Assembly (NCBI GenBank): GCA_964245825.1
Contig: CAXTNT010000009.1
Location: forward strand, 62,001 to 126,000
DNA: 64,000 nt
Direction: 5' to 3'
Source: CAJCIY01 sp964245825
Lineage (GTDB): Bacteria; Actinomycetota; Actinomycetes; Mycobacteriales; CAJCIY01
Both the position numbers and the translations under genes were made by a program. Positions 1 through 9,189 of the stretch are shown in pieces. Position 1 is the first letter of the stretch, and each line of letters begins with the position of its first letter. Under the pieces are notes generated by a model. It saw only the letters and a list, made by a program, of their open reading frames with translations. It was not told the origin of the DNA and made no database searches.

Positions 1-1
1 G

Positions 2-112
2 CGCGTGCTCGTGGCCCGCGCCGGCGACCGCCTCACAACGCTCTGGCCGGCCGTCGGCCAGCAGGCGGGGCGCACGTTCGCGGGCGACGCCGACATGGGC
101 AGCTCCCGGTGA
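2..112 (+). CDS. C-terminal end of an unidentified protein (possibly DUF58 family)
   Basis: An open frame enters from the left edge and ends in TGA at 110-112, leaving about 36 residues ending DADMGSSR. Its stop overlaps the GTG start of the transglutaminase gene by 4 bases (GTGA), so the two are translationally coupled. In actinobacteria the gene directly upstream of this transglutaminase type is usually a DUF58 (von Willebrand-like) protein preceded by a MoxR ATPase. That identity is inference from context; the visible residues do not prove it. Confidence 0.5.
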   Translation, partial: RVLVARAGDRLTTLWPAVGQQAGRTFAGDADMGSSR

Positions 113-2520
113 GTCCACGCGGGGCACGTCACGGCGCGCCCGCGCTGGCAGGTCAAGCCGGACTGCGGCAGACGGTGGTCGCGGCCGTCGCCGTCGCGCT
201 CGGCGCGCTCTGCCTGCGCGCTGTGCTCACCGGCAACCACTGGTACGCGCCGGTGCTGCTGGTCGTAGTGGTGGTCGCCGCGGTCGGCGCCGGGTGCCGC
301 TGGGTCAGGATCCCGCTGGTGGTGGCGGTGCCGGCGCAGCTCGCCGGCGTGCTGCTCACGTGCACCGGCCTGTATGCCCACCGGCACGCCTTCGCCGGGT
401 TCGTACCCACGCCCGCCGCACTCTCGGCGCTCGGCAACCTCGTCTCGGCCGGCGGCAGCGACCTGCGCACGGTGCTGTTCCCGGCGTACGCCCGCACCGA
501 CCTGGCCCTGCTGGGCGTGGGCGCCGTCGGGGTCGTCGCGACGCTCGTCGACGTGCTGGCGGTCACCGTCCGGCGGCCAACGCTCGCCGGTCTGCCGCTG
601 GTCCTGCTCGTCGCTGTGCCGGCGGCGATCCGGGAACGGAGCGTGGGCTACCTGGATCTGCTCGCCGCCGTCGTCGGATTCCTGATGCTGCTGTCCCTCG
701 ACGCCGGCGAGCGCACCGGTCGGTGGGGAAGGGTGCTGCCGAACCCTCGCGCGACGCTTCCGTCGGCCGCTGCGGGCAGCGTGGCGCCGGCCCTGCAGAT
801 CGGCCTGACGTCGCTGGCTCTCGCGGTGCTGGTGCCGCTCGCGATCCCGGGCGCGAGCACGAGTCCGTTCGGCAGCGGCCCCGGGTTCGACGGTGGCGGC
901 AGCGGGCCCGCCAGCGCGCAGATCGTCGACCCGCTCGTCTCGGTGTCGGCCGAGATCAAGGACAGTAGCGACCAGCTGCTGCTGACCGTCCAGAGCCCGA
1001 CCGCGACCTACCTGCGGCTCACCGCGCTGGAGGACTTCACCGACGCCGGGTTCACCCTCGGCCCGATCAGCGCGCCGACCTCGGCCCGGGTGAGCAAGGG
1101 GTTGGCACCGCCGACGGGCGTCACCCAGGCCACGGCCAGCCGGTCGGTCAGCGAGACGATCACCGCGGCCGACTCGCTGGCGGAGAAGCTGCTGCCCGTG
1201 CCCGAGGGCACCCGCAGTGTGCGCGTGTCCGGCGACTGGCGGCTCTCCCAGCAGACCCGGACGATCTTCTCTTCCCATGACACCACCCGTGGCAGCACCT
1301 GGACCGTGCAGGCCGACCTGCCGCAGCCCTCCCCCGGGCTGCTGCTCGCGGGGGGCGCCATCGGCCAGCACGCCTCGGCCTTCCCCACGAACATCGGCGT
1401 CGACCTGCAGCTGCCGAGCGATCTGCCCGCGCTCGTCGGACAGACGGCGACGGCGTGGATAGGCGGGGCGACCAGCACGTACGCGGCCGCGCTGGCGATC
1501 CAGCAGCACTTCACCGACGGCGCGTTCCGCTACGACACGACGGTGTCGTTCAACCCTGGACCACAGGGCTTCAGCGACTTCCTGGCGGCTCGGACGGGGT
1601 TCTGCGAGCAGTACGCGACGACCATGGTCGCGATGTTGCGCACCCTCGGCGTACCGGCCCGGGTGGCGATCGGCTTCACCGGGGGGACCGCCGGCTCACC
1701 GGGCACGTACGTGGTGACCGGCGCCGATGCGCATGCCTGGCCGGAGGTGTGGTTCTCGAACGTGGGTTGGGTCCGCTTCGAGCCCACGCCGCGCTCGGAC
1801 GGACTGGCGACCGCACCCGCGTACGCGACGGGCCAGACCACGCCCGGCGGGGTCACCGGTCCCGGTGCCTCCGCCAGCACCGCACCGCAGCCGTCGGCCT
1901 CGGCCAGTCGGGACCCGAGGGCGGCGAAGCTCGACCACCAACCGGGCGACGTCGCGTCCGGCGGAGCCGGCCGGCTGTTGTCCGCCCGCGGCAACGGCGT
2001 CCCGGTGGCGCTGTGGGTGCTGGTGGGCGTAGCTCTGCTGGGTGCGGCGCTGGCGCTGCCTGGGTGCCTCGCGGCAGTGCGCCGGCGGCGGCGGCTGAGC
2101 GCCCGTGGCCGCGGGTCGGTCGAAGGGGTGTGGGGTCAGCTGCTGGACGACGCCGCCGACCGGGGCGTACGGGTAGCGGCAGGCGCGAGTCCGCGGGCGA
2201 CCGGACGGCAGATCCAGCGGGCACTGCCGCGGGACGCGGCGGCGGGGAGCGCGGTAGCGGCCCTGGTCGGCGCCGTCGAGCAGGCGCGGTATGCCCCCGG
2301 CGGCGAGGGGCACGCCGGCGCTGACCTCGCGGCCCACGAACGGGTCGTGCGGCGGGCGCTCGGGGGGGAACTGCCTCGCGGCCGGCGGGCGCTGGTCTGG
2401 CTGAGCCCGGCGAGCGGGCGGGCGGGCGTTCGCGGGCCGCTGACGGCGGCCGTGCCGGCGATGCTCGGCGCGGCCGACCGGCTCGTGGGACGGCGGCGGT
2501 CCGGGCCCGCGCCTGGCTGA
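109..2520 (+). CDS. Transglutaminase-like membrane protein (TgpA/DUF3488 type)
   Basis: An 803-residue membrane protein. Several hydrophobic segments fill about residues 25-200. An extracytoplasmic transglutaminase-core domain follows, with nucleophile Cys499 (TGFCEQYAT) and His542 (DAHAWPEVWF). The usual third-residue position is Glu558 (FEPTP) where many family members have Asp. A second membrane segment lies near 632-655 with a basic cytoplasmic tail of the DUF4129 kind. Family knowledge suggests a cysteine protease or transglutaminase acting on cell-envelope protein; the substrate is unknown. The GTG start is fixed by the 4-bp overlap with the upstream gene. Confidence 0.88.
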   Translation: MSPRGARHGAPALAGQAGLRQTVVAAVAVALGALCLRAVLTGNHWYAPVLLVVVVVAAVGAGCRWVRIPLVVAVPAQLAGVLLTCTGLYAHRHAFAGFVPTPAALSALGNLVSAGGSDLRTVLFPAYARTDLALLGVGAVGVVATLVDVLAVTVRRPTLAGLPLVLLVAVPAAIRERSVGYLDLLAAVVGFLMLLSLDAGERTGRWGRVLPNPRATLPSAAAGSVAPALQIGLTSLALAVLVPLAIPGASTSPFGSGPGFDGGGSGPASAQIVDPLVSVSAEIKDSSDQLLLTVQSPTATYLRLTALEDFTDAGFTLGPISAPTSARVSKGLAPPTGVTQATASRSVSETITAADSLAEKLLPVPEGTRSVRVSGDWRLSQQTRTIFSSHDTTRGSTWTVQADLPQPSPGLLLAGGAIGQHASAFPTNIGVDLQLPSDLPALVGQTATAWIGGATSTYAAALAIQQHFTDGAFRYDTTVSFNPGPQGFSDFLAARTGFCEQYATTMVAMLRTLGVPARVAIGFTGGTAGSPGTYVVTGADAHAWPEVWFSNVGWVRFEPTPRSDGLATAPAYATGQTTPGGVTGPGASASTAPQPSASASRDPRAAKLDHQPGDVASGGAGRLLSARGNGVPVALWVLVGVALLGAALALPGCLAAVRRRRRLSARGRGSVEGVWGQLLDDAADRGVRVAAGASPRATGRQIQRALPRDAAAGSAVAALVGAVEQARYAPGGEGHAGADLAAHERVVRRALGGELPRGRRALVWLSPASGRAGVRGPLTAAVPAMLGAADRLVGRRRSGPAPG

Positions 2521-2573
2521 GGGCTGTCCGCCGGGTCTGTCGTGCTCGGCCGTCAGGCGCGTCGCGCCTGGGC

Positions 2574-3008
2574 TCAGCCCTGGTCGCCCATTCGGCGGTG
2601 CCAGCGCTCCTCGAGCCGACCGAACCGCCCCGAGCCGTCCGGGCCGCGCAGCGCGCGGCGCTGCCGGCGGCGGGCTGTGATCGCGGTGACCGAGCCCGGT
2701 CCGGTGGCCGTGGGCTGGCGCTCGCCACCGGTGCGCCCGGTCATCCGGCGCACGCCGGCCGCGCCGAGGAGCGCGCCGCCGACCATGACGAGGAAGCCGG
2801 CCACCCCCACGTACCAGAGTCCGCCGATAACGCCGGTCAGGAGGGTGGCGAGGCCGAGCGCGATGACCAGCACGCCGATGCCGAGGCGGCGGCGGCCGGC
2901 GACCACCGGATCGCGCCGACGCACCGCGTGCGCGAACTTCGGGTCGTCGTTGTACAGCGCCCGCTCGATTGCCTCGAACTGGCGCTGTTCGTGCTCGGAG
3001 AGCGGCAC
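2574..3008 (-). CDS. DUF3040 domain membrane protein
   Basis: A 144-residue protein whose N-terminus (MPLSEHEQRQFEAIERAL) matches the actinobacterial DUF3040 family, followed by two hydrophobic helices at about residues 43-95 and a basic tail rich in Arg and Gly. Function is unknown. It is convergent with the transglutaminase gene and lies downstream of dinB on the same strand. The 130-bp upstream gap contains a 14-bp perfect palindrome, GTTCCGCGCGGAAC, at 3065-3078, a possible operator. Confidence 0.85.
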   Translation of the reverse strand: MPLSEHEQRQFEAIERALYNDDPKFAHAVRRRDPVVAGRRRLGIGVLVIALGLATLLTGVIGGLWYVGVAGFLVMVGGALLGAAGVRRMTGRTGGERQPTATGPGSVTAITARRRQRRALRGPDGSGRFGRLEERWHRRMGDQG

Positions 3009-3137
3009 GGTGTCCTCCGACGGTTGCTCCGACCGGTGGCCGGTCTGCCAAGAATAGGCGTGGCGTTCCGCGCGGAACAGTGTTGGGTCTCGGTTTCTCG
3101 GAAATCCTCCGGTTCGGACGGTGGCGGCGCCGTCGGC

Positions 3138-4580
3138 TCAGCCCGGTGGCGGCGGCCCGGCGGTCCGGCCTGAGGTCCCGCGCAGGTCCCGCGGGCCGAC
3201 GCCCGAACGCCGACCGGTGCCGCCGGCCCCACTGTCGGTCCCGCCACCGGCCTCACTGTCGGTCCCGCTGTCGGCATGCCGCCCGGCCCCGCTGTCGGGC
3301 CCGCTACCGGCATGCCGCCCGGCCCCGCTGTCGGGCCCGCTACCGGCATGCCGCCCGGCGCGGTCCGGGCCGATCAGCGCAGCGGGCCGGACGGTGCCCG
3401 GTCCGAAACGGGCGCCCGCCCGGTCGGCGGCGACCTCAGCCTGCCGCCAGCCGGCCTCGCGCTCCCCGAGCATGAGCTGGTGCGGGGCGGTGCCCGCGCC
3501 GACGATGTTCTCCACCCGGACGCCGACGAGCCGCAGCCGGGCCCGCTGCAGGTGCAGCGCGTCGTGTAGCTGGCACGCGACCGCGTAGATCTCGCGGGCC
3601 ACGTCGGTCGGCTCGGGCAGCGTGCGGGCGCGGGTCAGGGTGGTGAAATCGGCGAAGCGGACCTTGAGGGAGACGGTCCGACCGGCGTAGCCCTGACCGC
3701 GCAGGCGGGCGCCGACCTTCTCGGCGAGGCGCAGCAGCTCACGTCGGACGATCGCCGGGTCGTCCACGTCGCGGGCGAAGGTCTCCTCGGCGCCGATGCT
3801 CTTGTCCGGCTCGTGCGGGACGACGGCGCGCTCGTCGCGGCCCCATGCCAACGCGTGCAGGTGCGTGCCGACGGCCGGGCCGAGCGCCCGCTGCAGCGTC
3901 GCGACGGGTGTCTGCGCGATGTCCCCGACGGTACGCAGGCCGTAGCGCAACAGGGTCTCCTCGGTCCGCTCCCCCACCCCCCACAGGACGCTGACCGCCA
4001 GCGGATGCAGGAACGCGACGGCACCGCCGGCCGGGATGACGATCAGCCCGTCCGGCTTGCAGCGCGCGCTGCCGAGCTTGGCGAGGAACTTCGTCGCCGC
4101 GACGCCGACCGAGCAGGTGATGCCCTGCTCGTCGTGGACGCGCGCCCGGATGTGCTCGCCGACCTGCGCCGGCCGGCCCAGCTGCCTGCGTACGCCCGAG
4201 ACGTCGAGGAACGCCTCGTCCAGGCTCAGCGGCTCCACCAGCGGGGTGATCGAACGGAAGATCTCCATCACCCCGGCGCTGGCCTGGGCGTACGAGGTGA
4301 AGTCGGGCTCGATCACCAGGGCGGCCGGGCAGAGCCGACGGGCGCGGGACATCGGCATCGCGGCGTGCACCCCGAAGGTGCGGGCCTCGTACGTGGCGGA
4401 CAGGACGACGCCCCGGCTGCCCCCACCGCCGACGATGACCGGCCGCCCGCGGAGCTCGGGGCGACGCCGCAGCTCGACCGAGGCGTAGAAGGCATCCATG
4501 TCGACGTGCAGGACGTGGCAGCCGGTGTCGTCGTCGGGCGGTCCGGTCGACTTGACCACCGGGACACGGCCGCGACTCAC
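3138..4580 (-). CDS. dinB: DNA polymerase IV (Y-family, DinB)
   Basis: A 480-residue translesion polymerase. The catalytic acidic residues are visible in HVDMDAFYASVE (Asp27, Asp29) and SLDEAFLDV (Asp121, Glu122). A helix-hairpin-helix-like thumb and little finger follow. Inserts opposite damaged template and extends mismatched ends. The N-terminus carries about 20 extra residues before the conserved LHVDMDAF, so the start could be internal. The last 100 residues are a Gly/Ser/Asp/Arg-rich tail with perfect 12-residue repeats, longer than usual for DinB. It lies 54 bp after a methyltransferase gene on the same strand and near a second error-prone polymerase operon. Confidence 0.93.
   Translation of the reverse strand: MSRGRVPVVKSTGPPDDDTGCHVLHVDMDAFYASVELRRRPELRGRPVIVGGGGSRGVVLSATYEARTFGVHAAMPMSRARRLCPAALVIEPDFTSYAQASAGVMEIFRSITPLVEPLSLDEAFLDVSGVRRQLGRPAQVGEHIRARVHDEQGITCSVGVAATKFLAKLGSARCKPDGLIVIPAGGAVAFLHPLAVSVLWGVGERTEETLLRYGLRTVGDIAQTPVATLQRALGPAVGTHLHALAWGRDERAVVPHEPDKSIGAEETFARDVDDPAIVRRELLRLAEKVGARLRGQGYAGRTVSLKVRFADFTTLTRARTLPEPTDVAREIYAVACQLHDALHLQRARLRLVGVRVENIVGAGTAPHQLMLGEREAGWRQAEVAADRAGARFGPGTVRPAALIGPDRAGRHAGSGPDSGAGRHAGSGPDSGAGRHADSGTDSEAGGGTDSGAGGTGRRSGVGPRDLRGTSGRTAGPPPPG
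3236..3355 (-). repeat. 36-bp tandem repeat inside dinB
   Basis: A 36-bp unit beginning CGGCATGCCGCCCGG starts at 3272, 3308 and again, partially, at 3344, with a diverged copy just before. Two units are identical. Read in the dinB frame it gives 12-residue repeats of the form AGSGPDSGAGRH in a low-complexity tail. Because 36 is a multiple of three, copy-number changes would not shift the frame. Confidence 0.85.
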
Positions 4581-4634
4581 CCGGGCAGCACGTTCGGCAC
4601 GGCGGTCGGCACGGCGGTCGGCAGCACGGTGGGC

Positions 4635-5390
4635 TCAGGCCGGGCGGCGGGCAAGCGCGTGCAGCCGGGCGGCCACCGGCAGGTAGTCGGGGTCGGTCGC
4701 GGCGGTCCGTTCGAGGGCGGCGAGGGCCGCGGGCGCACCCGGGTCGCTCTCCAGCAGCGCCCCGGGAACGAGGTCGGCGAAGACCCGGACGCCGTGCAGC
4801 GCCTCGACGCGCAGACCGGCGGCGACCAGCGCGGCCGGCAGGGTGCGGATGTCGTACCGGCCCGGCGCAGGGTCGGAACCGCCGTCCGGGGAACCGTCCC
4901 AGACGAGCAGCTCGGCCGCGGCGGCGAACCGGCCGGCGAGCGCGCGGGCGAGCACGGCGCCGCCGCGGTTGGCGGTGAGGACGCTGGCCAGCCCGCCCGG
5001 GCGAAGCACGTCGTGGACGGCGCGCAGTGCGGCATCGGGGTCGTCGACGACGGCGAGCACGTCGTGGCAGACGACGACGTCGGCCGCGCCGGCCGGGACG
5101 TGCTCGAGCAGGTCGGCGAGGTCGCCCTGGACGCCGCGGATGCGTGCGGCGCTGCCGTCGGCGCGCTCCTCGGCGCGGCGGCGCAGCGCGACCATCGCGT
5201 CAGGACTCGGGTCGACGACGAGCACCTGGTGGCCGAGCGCGGCCAGCGGTACGGCGATCCCACCGGTGCCGCCGCCGGCGTCCACGACCTGCAGCGGTGG
5301 CGGACCGAGCGACTCCAGCGCAGCGACGAGCAGCTCGAGGACAACGCCGCCGCGCCGCGTCTCCCACCGCGGTGGGGTCGGCTCGGGCAC
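4635..5390 (-). CDS. Class I SAM-dependent methyltransferase
   Basis: A 251-residue Rossmann methyltransferase. Motif I is VVDAGGGTGG (about residues 35-44), followed by the acidic end of strand beta-2 (VVDPSP) and a VVVCHDVL motif IV segment. The open frame continues further upstream, but GTG at 5390 is chosen because an AGGAAGG ribosome-binding site lies 7 bases before it and similarity begins at PPRWETRRGG. Substrate is unknown. It is transcribed toward dinB with a 54-bp gap, so co-transcription with the polymerase is likely. Confidence 0.83.
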   Translation of the reverse strand: MPEPTPPRWETRRGGVVLELLVAALESLGPPPLQVVDAGGGTGGIAVPLAALGHQVLVVDPSPDAMVALRRRAEERADGSAARIRGVQGDLADLLEHVPAGAADVVVCHDVLAVVDDPDAALRAVHDVLRPGGLASVLTANRGGAVLARALAGRFAAAAELLVWDGSPDGGSDPAPGRYDIRTLPAALVAAGLRVEALHGVRVFADLVPGALLESDPGAPAALAALERTAATDPDYLPVAARLHALARRPA

Positions 5391-5445
5391 GGGCGGTCCT
5401 TCCTGGCTGCTCTCGTCGGCGGGCCAGCCTCGCACAGGTCCCGTC

Positions 5446-8400
5446 TCATCGGCCCGAGCTTCCGGGGCTCGCGTGCCACAGTTTGCGGGGTGGCCCGGCA
5501 GGATCGGCCCCGGACGGGCGGATGTCGGCGTAGGGGGACATCCGGAAGCCGGTCGCGTAGACCTTCGCGGGGGCGCCGGGGATCGGCGCGTTGACCGGCC
5601 GGGTCGACCGGCTGCCCGCGGCGCCGTGGACCGAAACGTCACCCCAGGTGGGGATGTCGGTCATCCGGGTGTGGACCGCGGCGAGACCGCCTGCCCGCCA
5701 GGCGTGGTGCAGGACGGGCAGCTCCCAGCAGCCGAGCGCGAGCAGTGAGACGCCGCGCGGCCCGGTGCGCCGCAGCCGGCCGCGGACGACGAGCAACCAG
5801 GAGTGGAAGACAGTCGCGGCGTAAGCGGCCTGCGCTTCCTCGAACAGCGTCGCGTCGACCGGACCGGTCGCGTCGTCGAGGGTGAGGAACACGACCCGCC
5901 GGCCGGAGCGGACCGGGGGCGTCTGGGTCGCGACCTTCACCCCGGCCACGAGCAGCTCGGCACCGCCGCGGCAGCCGAGCAGGTCGGCGGAGCGGGTGAC
6001 GCCGAGCTCGGCCAGCAGCGGTGCGTACGCGGTGAGGACGTGTGCGCTCGCGTCCAGGCCGAGGACGTCGAGCTCGGCGCGGACCCGCTCGGCCGGAGTC
6101 AGCTCCGGCAGGCCGCTCGCGGCGGGCAGCGCGGTTCCGGGCTCGTCGTACAGGTCGAGGGCGAGCTGGACGTCGACCGGGCCCGCGGGCGCAGCGGTCC
6201 GGCGCTGCGCTGCGGCAGCGGCTCGGGTGTCTGCCGCCGCACCGGTCCGGGGACGGGGGCCGGCGCGGGAGCGCCGGCGGGGGATCGTGCGACGCGCGGC
6301 GTCCAGCTCGACCACCTGCAGCAGCAGGTCGCGACGGGTCAGCTGCCCGCGGCACCACCCCCGCTCGGCGCGGTCCAACCCGTACATCTCGTCGAAGGCG
6401 CCGGCCAGCACGAGCCGCTCGGCGATCGGCCGGGACGGCGCGGCCCGCACCCAGCAGTCGCTCAGCGACCGGTAGGGCCGGCCGGCGACCAACCGCGCGA
6501 CCTCGGCAGCGGCGATGCCCTTGACGTCGTCGAGGGCGAGCCGGATGCCGTACCCGGGATGGGTCGCCAGCTCCCGGCCCACGTGCGGGTCGGGTGCTGC
6601 CGGGTGGTCTCCCTGGACCCGCTCGACGCGGTAGCCGCCGCCGGACCGGTTGACGTCCAGCGGCAGGATCGCGATGCCCAACTGGCGGGCGTCGTCGAGG
6701 ATCAGCCGCTTGGGGTACATGCCGGGGTCGTGGGTGAGCACCCCGGCCAGGAACGCCGCCGGATAGTGCGCCTTGAGCCAGGCCGACTGGTAGGTCGGCA
6801 GCGCGAACGCAGCGGCGTGCGCCTTGCAGAACCCGAAGCTGGCGAACGCCCTGAGGATCGCCCAGATCGTCGTGATGCTCGCCTCGTCGTAGCCCCGGCG
6901 GCGGGCCGCCGGCACGAACCACTGGTGCACTTCGGCCTGCTGGTCGGGGTCGCCGAGGGCGCGGCGGTACTCGTCGGCCTCGTCGAGGGCGCAGCCGGTG
7001 ACGATGTGGAAGATCTCCAGCACCTGCTCGTGGAAGACCACCACGCCATAGGTGTCGGCGAGCGCCGGCTTCAGGAGCGGGTGCGGGTAGCGCGCCGGCG
7101 TATCGCCCCGTCGTGCCTCGAGGAACGGCCGGACCATGTCGGACTTCACCGGCCCGGGGCGGAACAGGCTGATGTCGATGATGAGGTCCTCGAACGTCTC
7201 CGGGGCGAACTTGCCGACCAGCTCGCGCTGGCCCGGTGACTCGATCTGGAAGCAGCCGAGGGTGCGGGTCGACTGGATCAGCCGGAAGGTCTCCGGGTCG
7301 TCGCGCCGTACGCCGTCGATGTCGACCTGCTGCCCCTCGACCCGCTCGACCTCCGCGAGGCAGTAGCTGATCGCCGACTGCATCCGGATGCCGAGGACGT
7401 CGAGCTTGAGCAGGCCGAGGGCCTCGACGTCGTCCTTGTCGTACTGACTCATCGGAAAGCCCGCGAAGCTCGCCTCAACCGGGGTGCGGTCGAGCAGCGT
7501 CGCATCGGACAGCAGCACGCCGCAGGGGTGCAGGGCGATGTGTCTGGGCAGCCCGTCAAGCCGCTCGGCGAGCCGGAACAGCAGGTCGTGCCGGCCGTCG
7601 CCGAGACCGCTGGCGCGCAGCTCGGGCAGGTCCCGCAGGGCCGCCCGCAGCTGGCTCGCGCGGATGTGCGGGAAGGCCTTGGCGATCGTGTCGACCTCGG
7701 CGGGCGGCAGCCCGAGCGCAGCGCCCACATCGCGGACCGCGTGCCGCGCCCGGTAGGTGTCCATCATCGCGACACACGCGACCCGCTCGCCGCCGAAGAC
7801 CGCGAGGATCCGCTCGTAGACCTCAGTGCGACGGGCCGACTCGACGTCGATGTCGACGTCGGGCAGCTCCTTGCGCAGCGGCGACAGGAACCGCTCCATC
7901 AGCAGCCGGTAGTGGATCGGGTCCACGTCGGAGACACCGGTCAGGTACGTGACGAGACTGCCGGTGCCGCTGCCCCGCGCCGCCGCACGGACGCCCATCT
8001 CGCGGATCAGGTCGACGACCCGCGCGACGGTGAGGAAGTAGGAGGCGTAACCCAGACCGGCGATCATCGACAGCTCGGTGTCGAGCCGGGTGCGCACCTC
8101 GACGGACGCGGCCATCCCCCGCTGCCCGAGCCCCGCCTCACAGCGCTGCCGCAGCACGGCGTCCGCGGCTCCCACCCCGGTGCTGGTGAGCGACAGCTCC
8201 GGCATGTGCAGTGATCCGAGACCGAGATCGGCCGTCGGGTCCAGGGCAGCCCGGTCGGCGAGCAGCCGGGTCGCGGCCAGCAGCCGGCGGCCGGTGGGGT
8301 CGCGATCACCCGCCGCCCGTGCGACCTGCTCGGCGACGTCGGCCATCAGCTTGCCGGGCTTCAGGTATGCCTCGGCGTTTCCCCGCGCGCCCACCCGCGG

Positions 8401-9186
8401 GTCGCCGAGCGGGACCAGCAGCCGGGCGGCATCGAGCACGTCGGCGACCGGGGCGTCGGCGGGGTCGAGGTAGCGGACTGCGTTGGTGAGCACGACGGGA
8501 AGCTGCTCGTCGGCGGCGAGACCGGTGGTGGACGAAGCCCGGCTCCCCTGCTCGCGGTGGTGGACAGCCTCCAGCACGAGGTCGCCGGGATGGACGGCGG
8601 CCCGCCAGCGGTGCAGGTGCGCGCGGGCGAGGTCCGGCCGGCGACGGGCGAGCGCCCTTCCGACCTCGGAAGTCGGACCGAGCAGGACGAGCAGCTCACC
8701 GGGCGGTCCGGCGGCGATCTGCTCTGCCAGCAGCTCGAGCGTGGCGACCGGGTGGCCCCGTTCGGGCTCGCGGCCGGCCGCCGGACGCCCGCCGACCCCA
8801 CCGAGGTGGACGGCGCTGACGAGCCGGCAGAGCCGGGCGTAGCCCCTGCGGCCGGCGGCCAGCACGACGACCCGCGGCAGGTCCTCGTCGGGGTCGTGCG
8901 TCCCGCCCCGCGCGGGCGTCGGGGCCCGGCCGGCGGTGAGGGCGGGGTGGGTTGCCGGCGCGACAGCGAGGTCGACCCCGAGAACCGGGCGGATGCCCGC
9001 GCTGACGCAGGCGGTCGCGAACCGGATCGCGCCGTAGAGCCCGTCACGGTCGGTGAGGGCGAGGGTGTCCATGCCGTGGTCGGCGGCCCGGGCCACGAGG
9101 GCGCGCGGGTGCGCAGTGCCGTACTGCAGGGAGTAGCCGGAGGCGACGTGCAGGTGCACGTACGGATCGGACGCGGGATCGGGCAC
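5446..9186 (-). CDS. dnaE2: Error-prone DNA polymerase III alpha subunit (DnaE2 type)
   Basis: A 1246-residue C-family polymerase. It has an N-terminal PHP domain (HLHVASGYS, His11/His13), the polymerase catalytic segment PDVDID at 442-447 (Asp443, Asp445), fingers and helix-hairpin-helix regions, and a C-terminal OB-fold around 1080-1160. The end KLWHASPGSSGR is typical of the actinobacterial DnaE2 group. A possible sliding-clamp motif QLALDL starts at Gln1007 in an Ala/Arg-rich linker. It begins 3 bp after the HEPN gene, completing the DUF6504-HEPN-dnaE2 operon. Family role is damage-induced translesion synthesis; no ImuA or ImuB partner gene is adjacent. Confidence 0.9.
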   Translation of the reverse strand: MPDPASDPYVHLHVASGYSLQYGTAHPRALVARAADHGMDTLALTDRDGLYGAIRFATACVSAGIRPVLGVDLAVAPATHPALTAGRAPTPARGGTHDPDEDLPRVVVLAAGRRGYARLCRLVSAVHLGGVGGRPAAGREPERGHPVATLELLAEQIAAGPPGELLVLLGPTSEVGRALARRRPDLARAHLHRWRAAVHPGDLVLEAVHHREQGSRASSTTGLAADEQLPVVLTNAVRYLDPADAPVADVLDAARLLVPLGDPRVGARGNAEAYLKPGKLMADVAEQVARAAGDRDPTGRRLLAATRLLADRAALDPTADLGLGSLHMPELSLTSTGVGAADAVLRQRCEAGLGQRGMAASVEVRTRLDTELSMIAGLGYASYFLTVARVVDLIREMGVRAAARGSGTGSLVTYLTGVSDVDPIHYRLLMERFLSPLRKELPDVDIDVESARRTEVYERILAVFGGERVACVAMMDTYRARHAVRDVGAALGLPPAEVDTIAKAFPHIRASQLRAALRDLPELRASGLGDGRHDLLFRLAERLDGLPRHIALHPCGVLLSDATLLDRTPVEASFAGFPMSQYDKDDVEALGLLKLDVLGIRMQSAISYCLAEVERVEGQQVDIDGVRRDDPETFRLIQSTRTLGCFQIESPGQRELVGKFAPETFEDLIIDISLFRPGPVKSDMVRPFLEARRGDTPARYPHPLLKPALADTYGVVVFHEQVLEIFHIVTGCALDEADEYRRALGDPDQQAEVHQWFVPAARRRGYDEASITTIWAILRAFASFGFCKAHAAAFALPTYQSAWLKAHYPAAFLAGVLTHDPGMYPKRLILDDARQLGIAILPLDVNRSGGGYRVERVQGDHPAAPDPHVGRELATHPGYGIRLALDDVKGIAAAEVARLVAGRPYRSLSDCWVRAAPSRPIAERLVLAGAFDEMYGLDRAERGWCRGQLTRRDLLLQVVELDAARRTIPRRRSRAGPRPRTGAAADTRAAAAAQRRTAAPAGPVDVQLALDLYDEPGTALPAASGLPELTPAERVRAELDVLGLDASAHVLTAYAPLLAELGVTRSADLLGCRGGAELLVAGVKVATQTPPVRSGRRVVFLTLDDATGPVDATLFEEAQAAYAATVFHSWLLVVRGRLRRTGPRGVSLLALGCWELPVLHHAWRAGGLAAVHTRMTDIPTWGDVSVHGAAGSRSTRPVNAPIPGAPAKVYATGFRMSPYADIRPSGADPAGPPRKLWHASPGSSGR

Positions 9187-9189
9187 GGC

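Noticed and set aside
1696..3051. Long minus-strand frame (451 codons) across the transglutaminase gene
   Set aside because: Arg/Pro/Ala-rich shadow of a clear GC-rich coding region; no domain, and it conflicts with the transglutaminase and DUF3040 genes.
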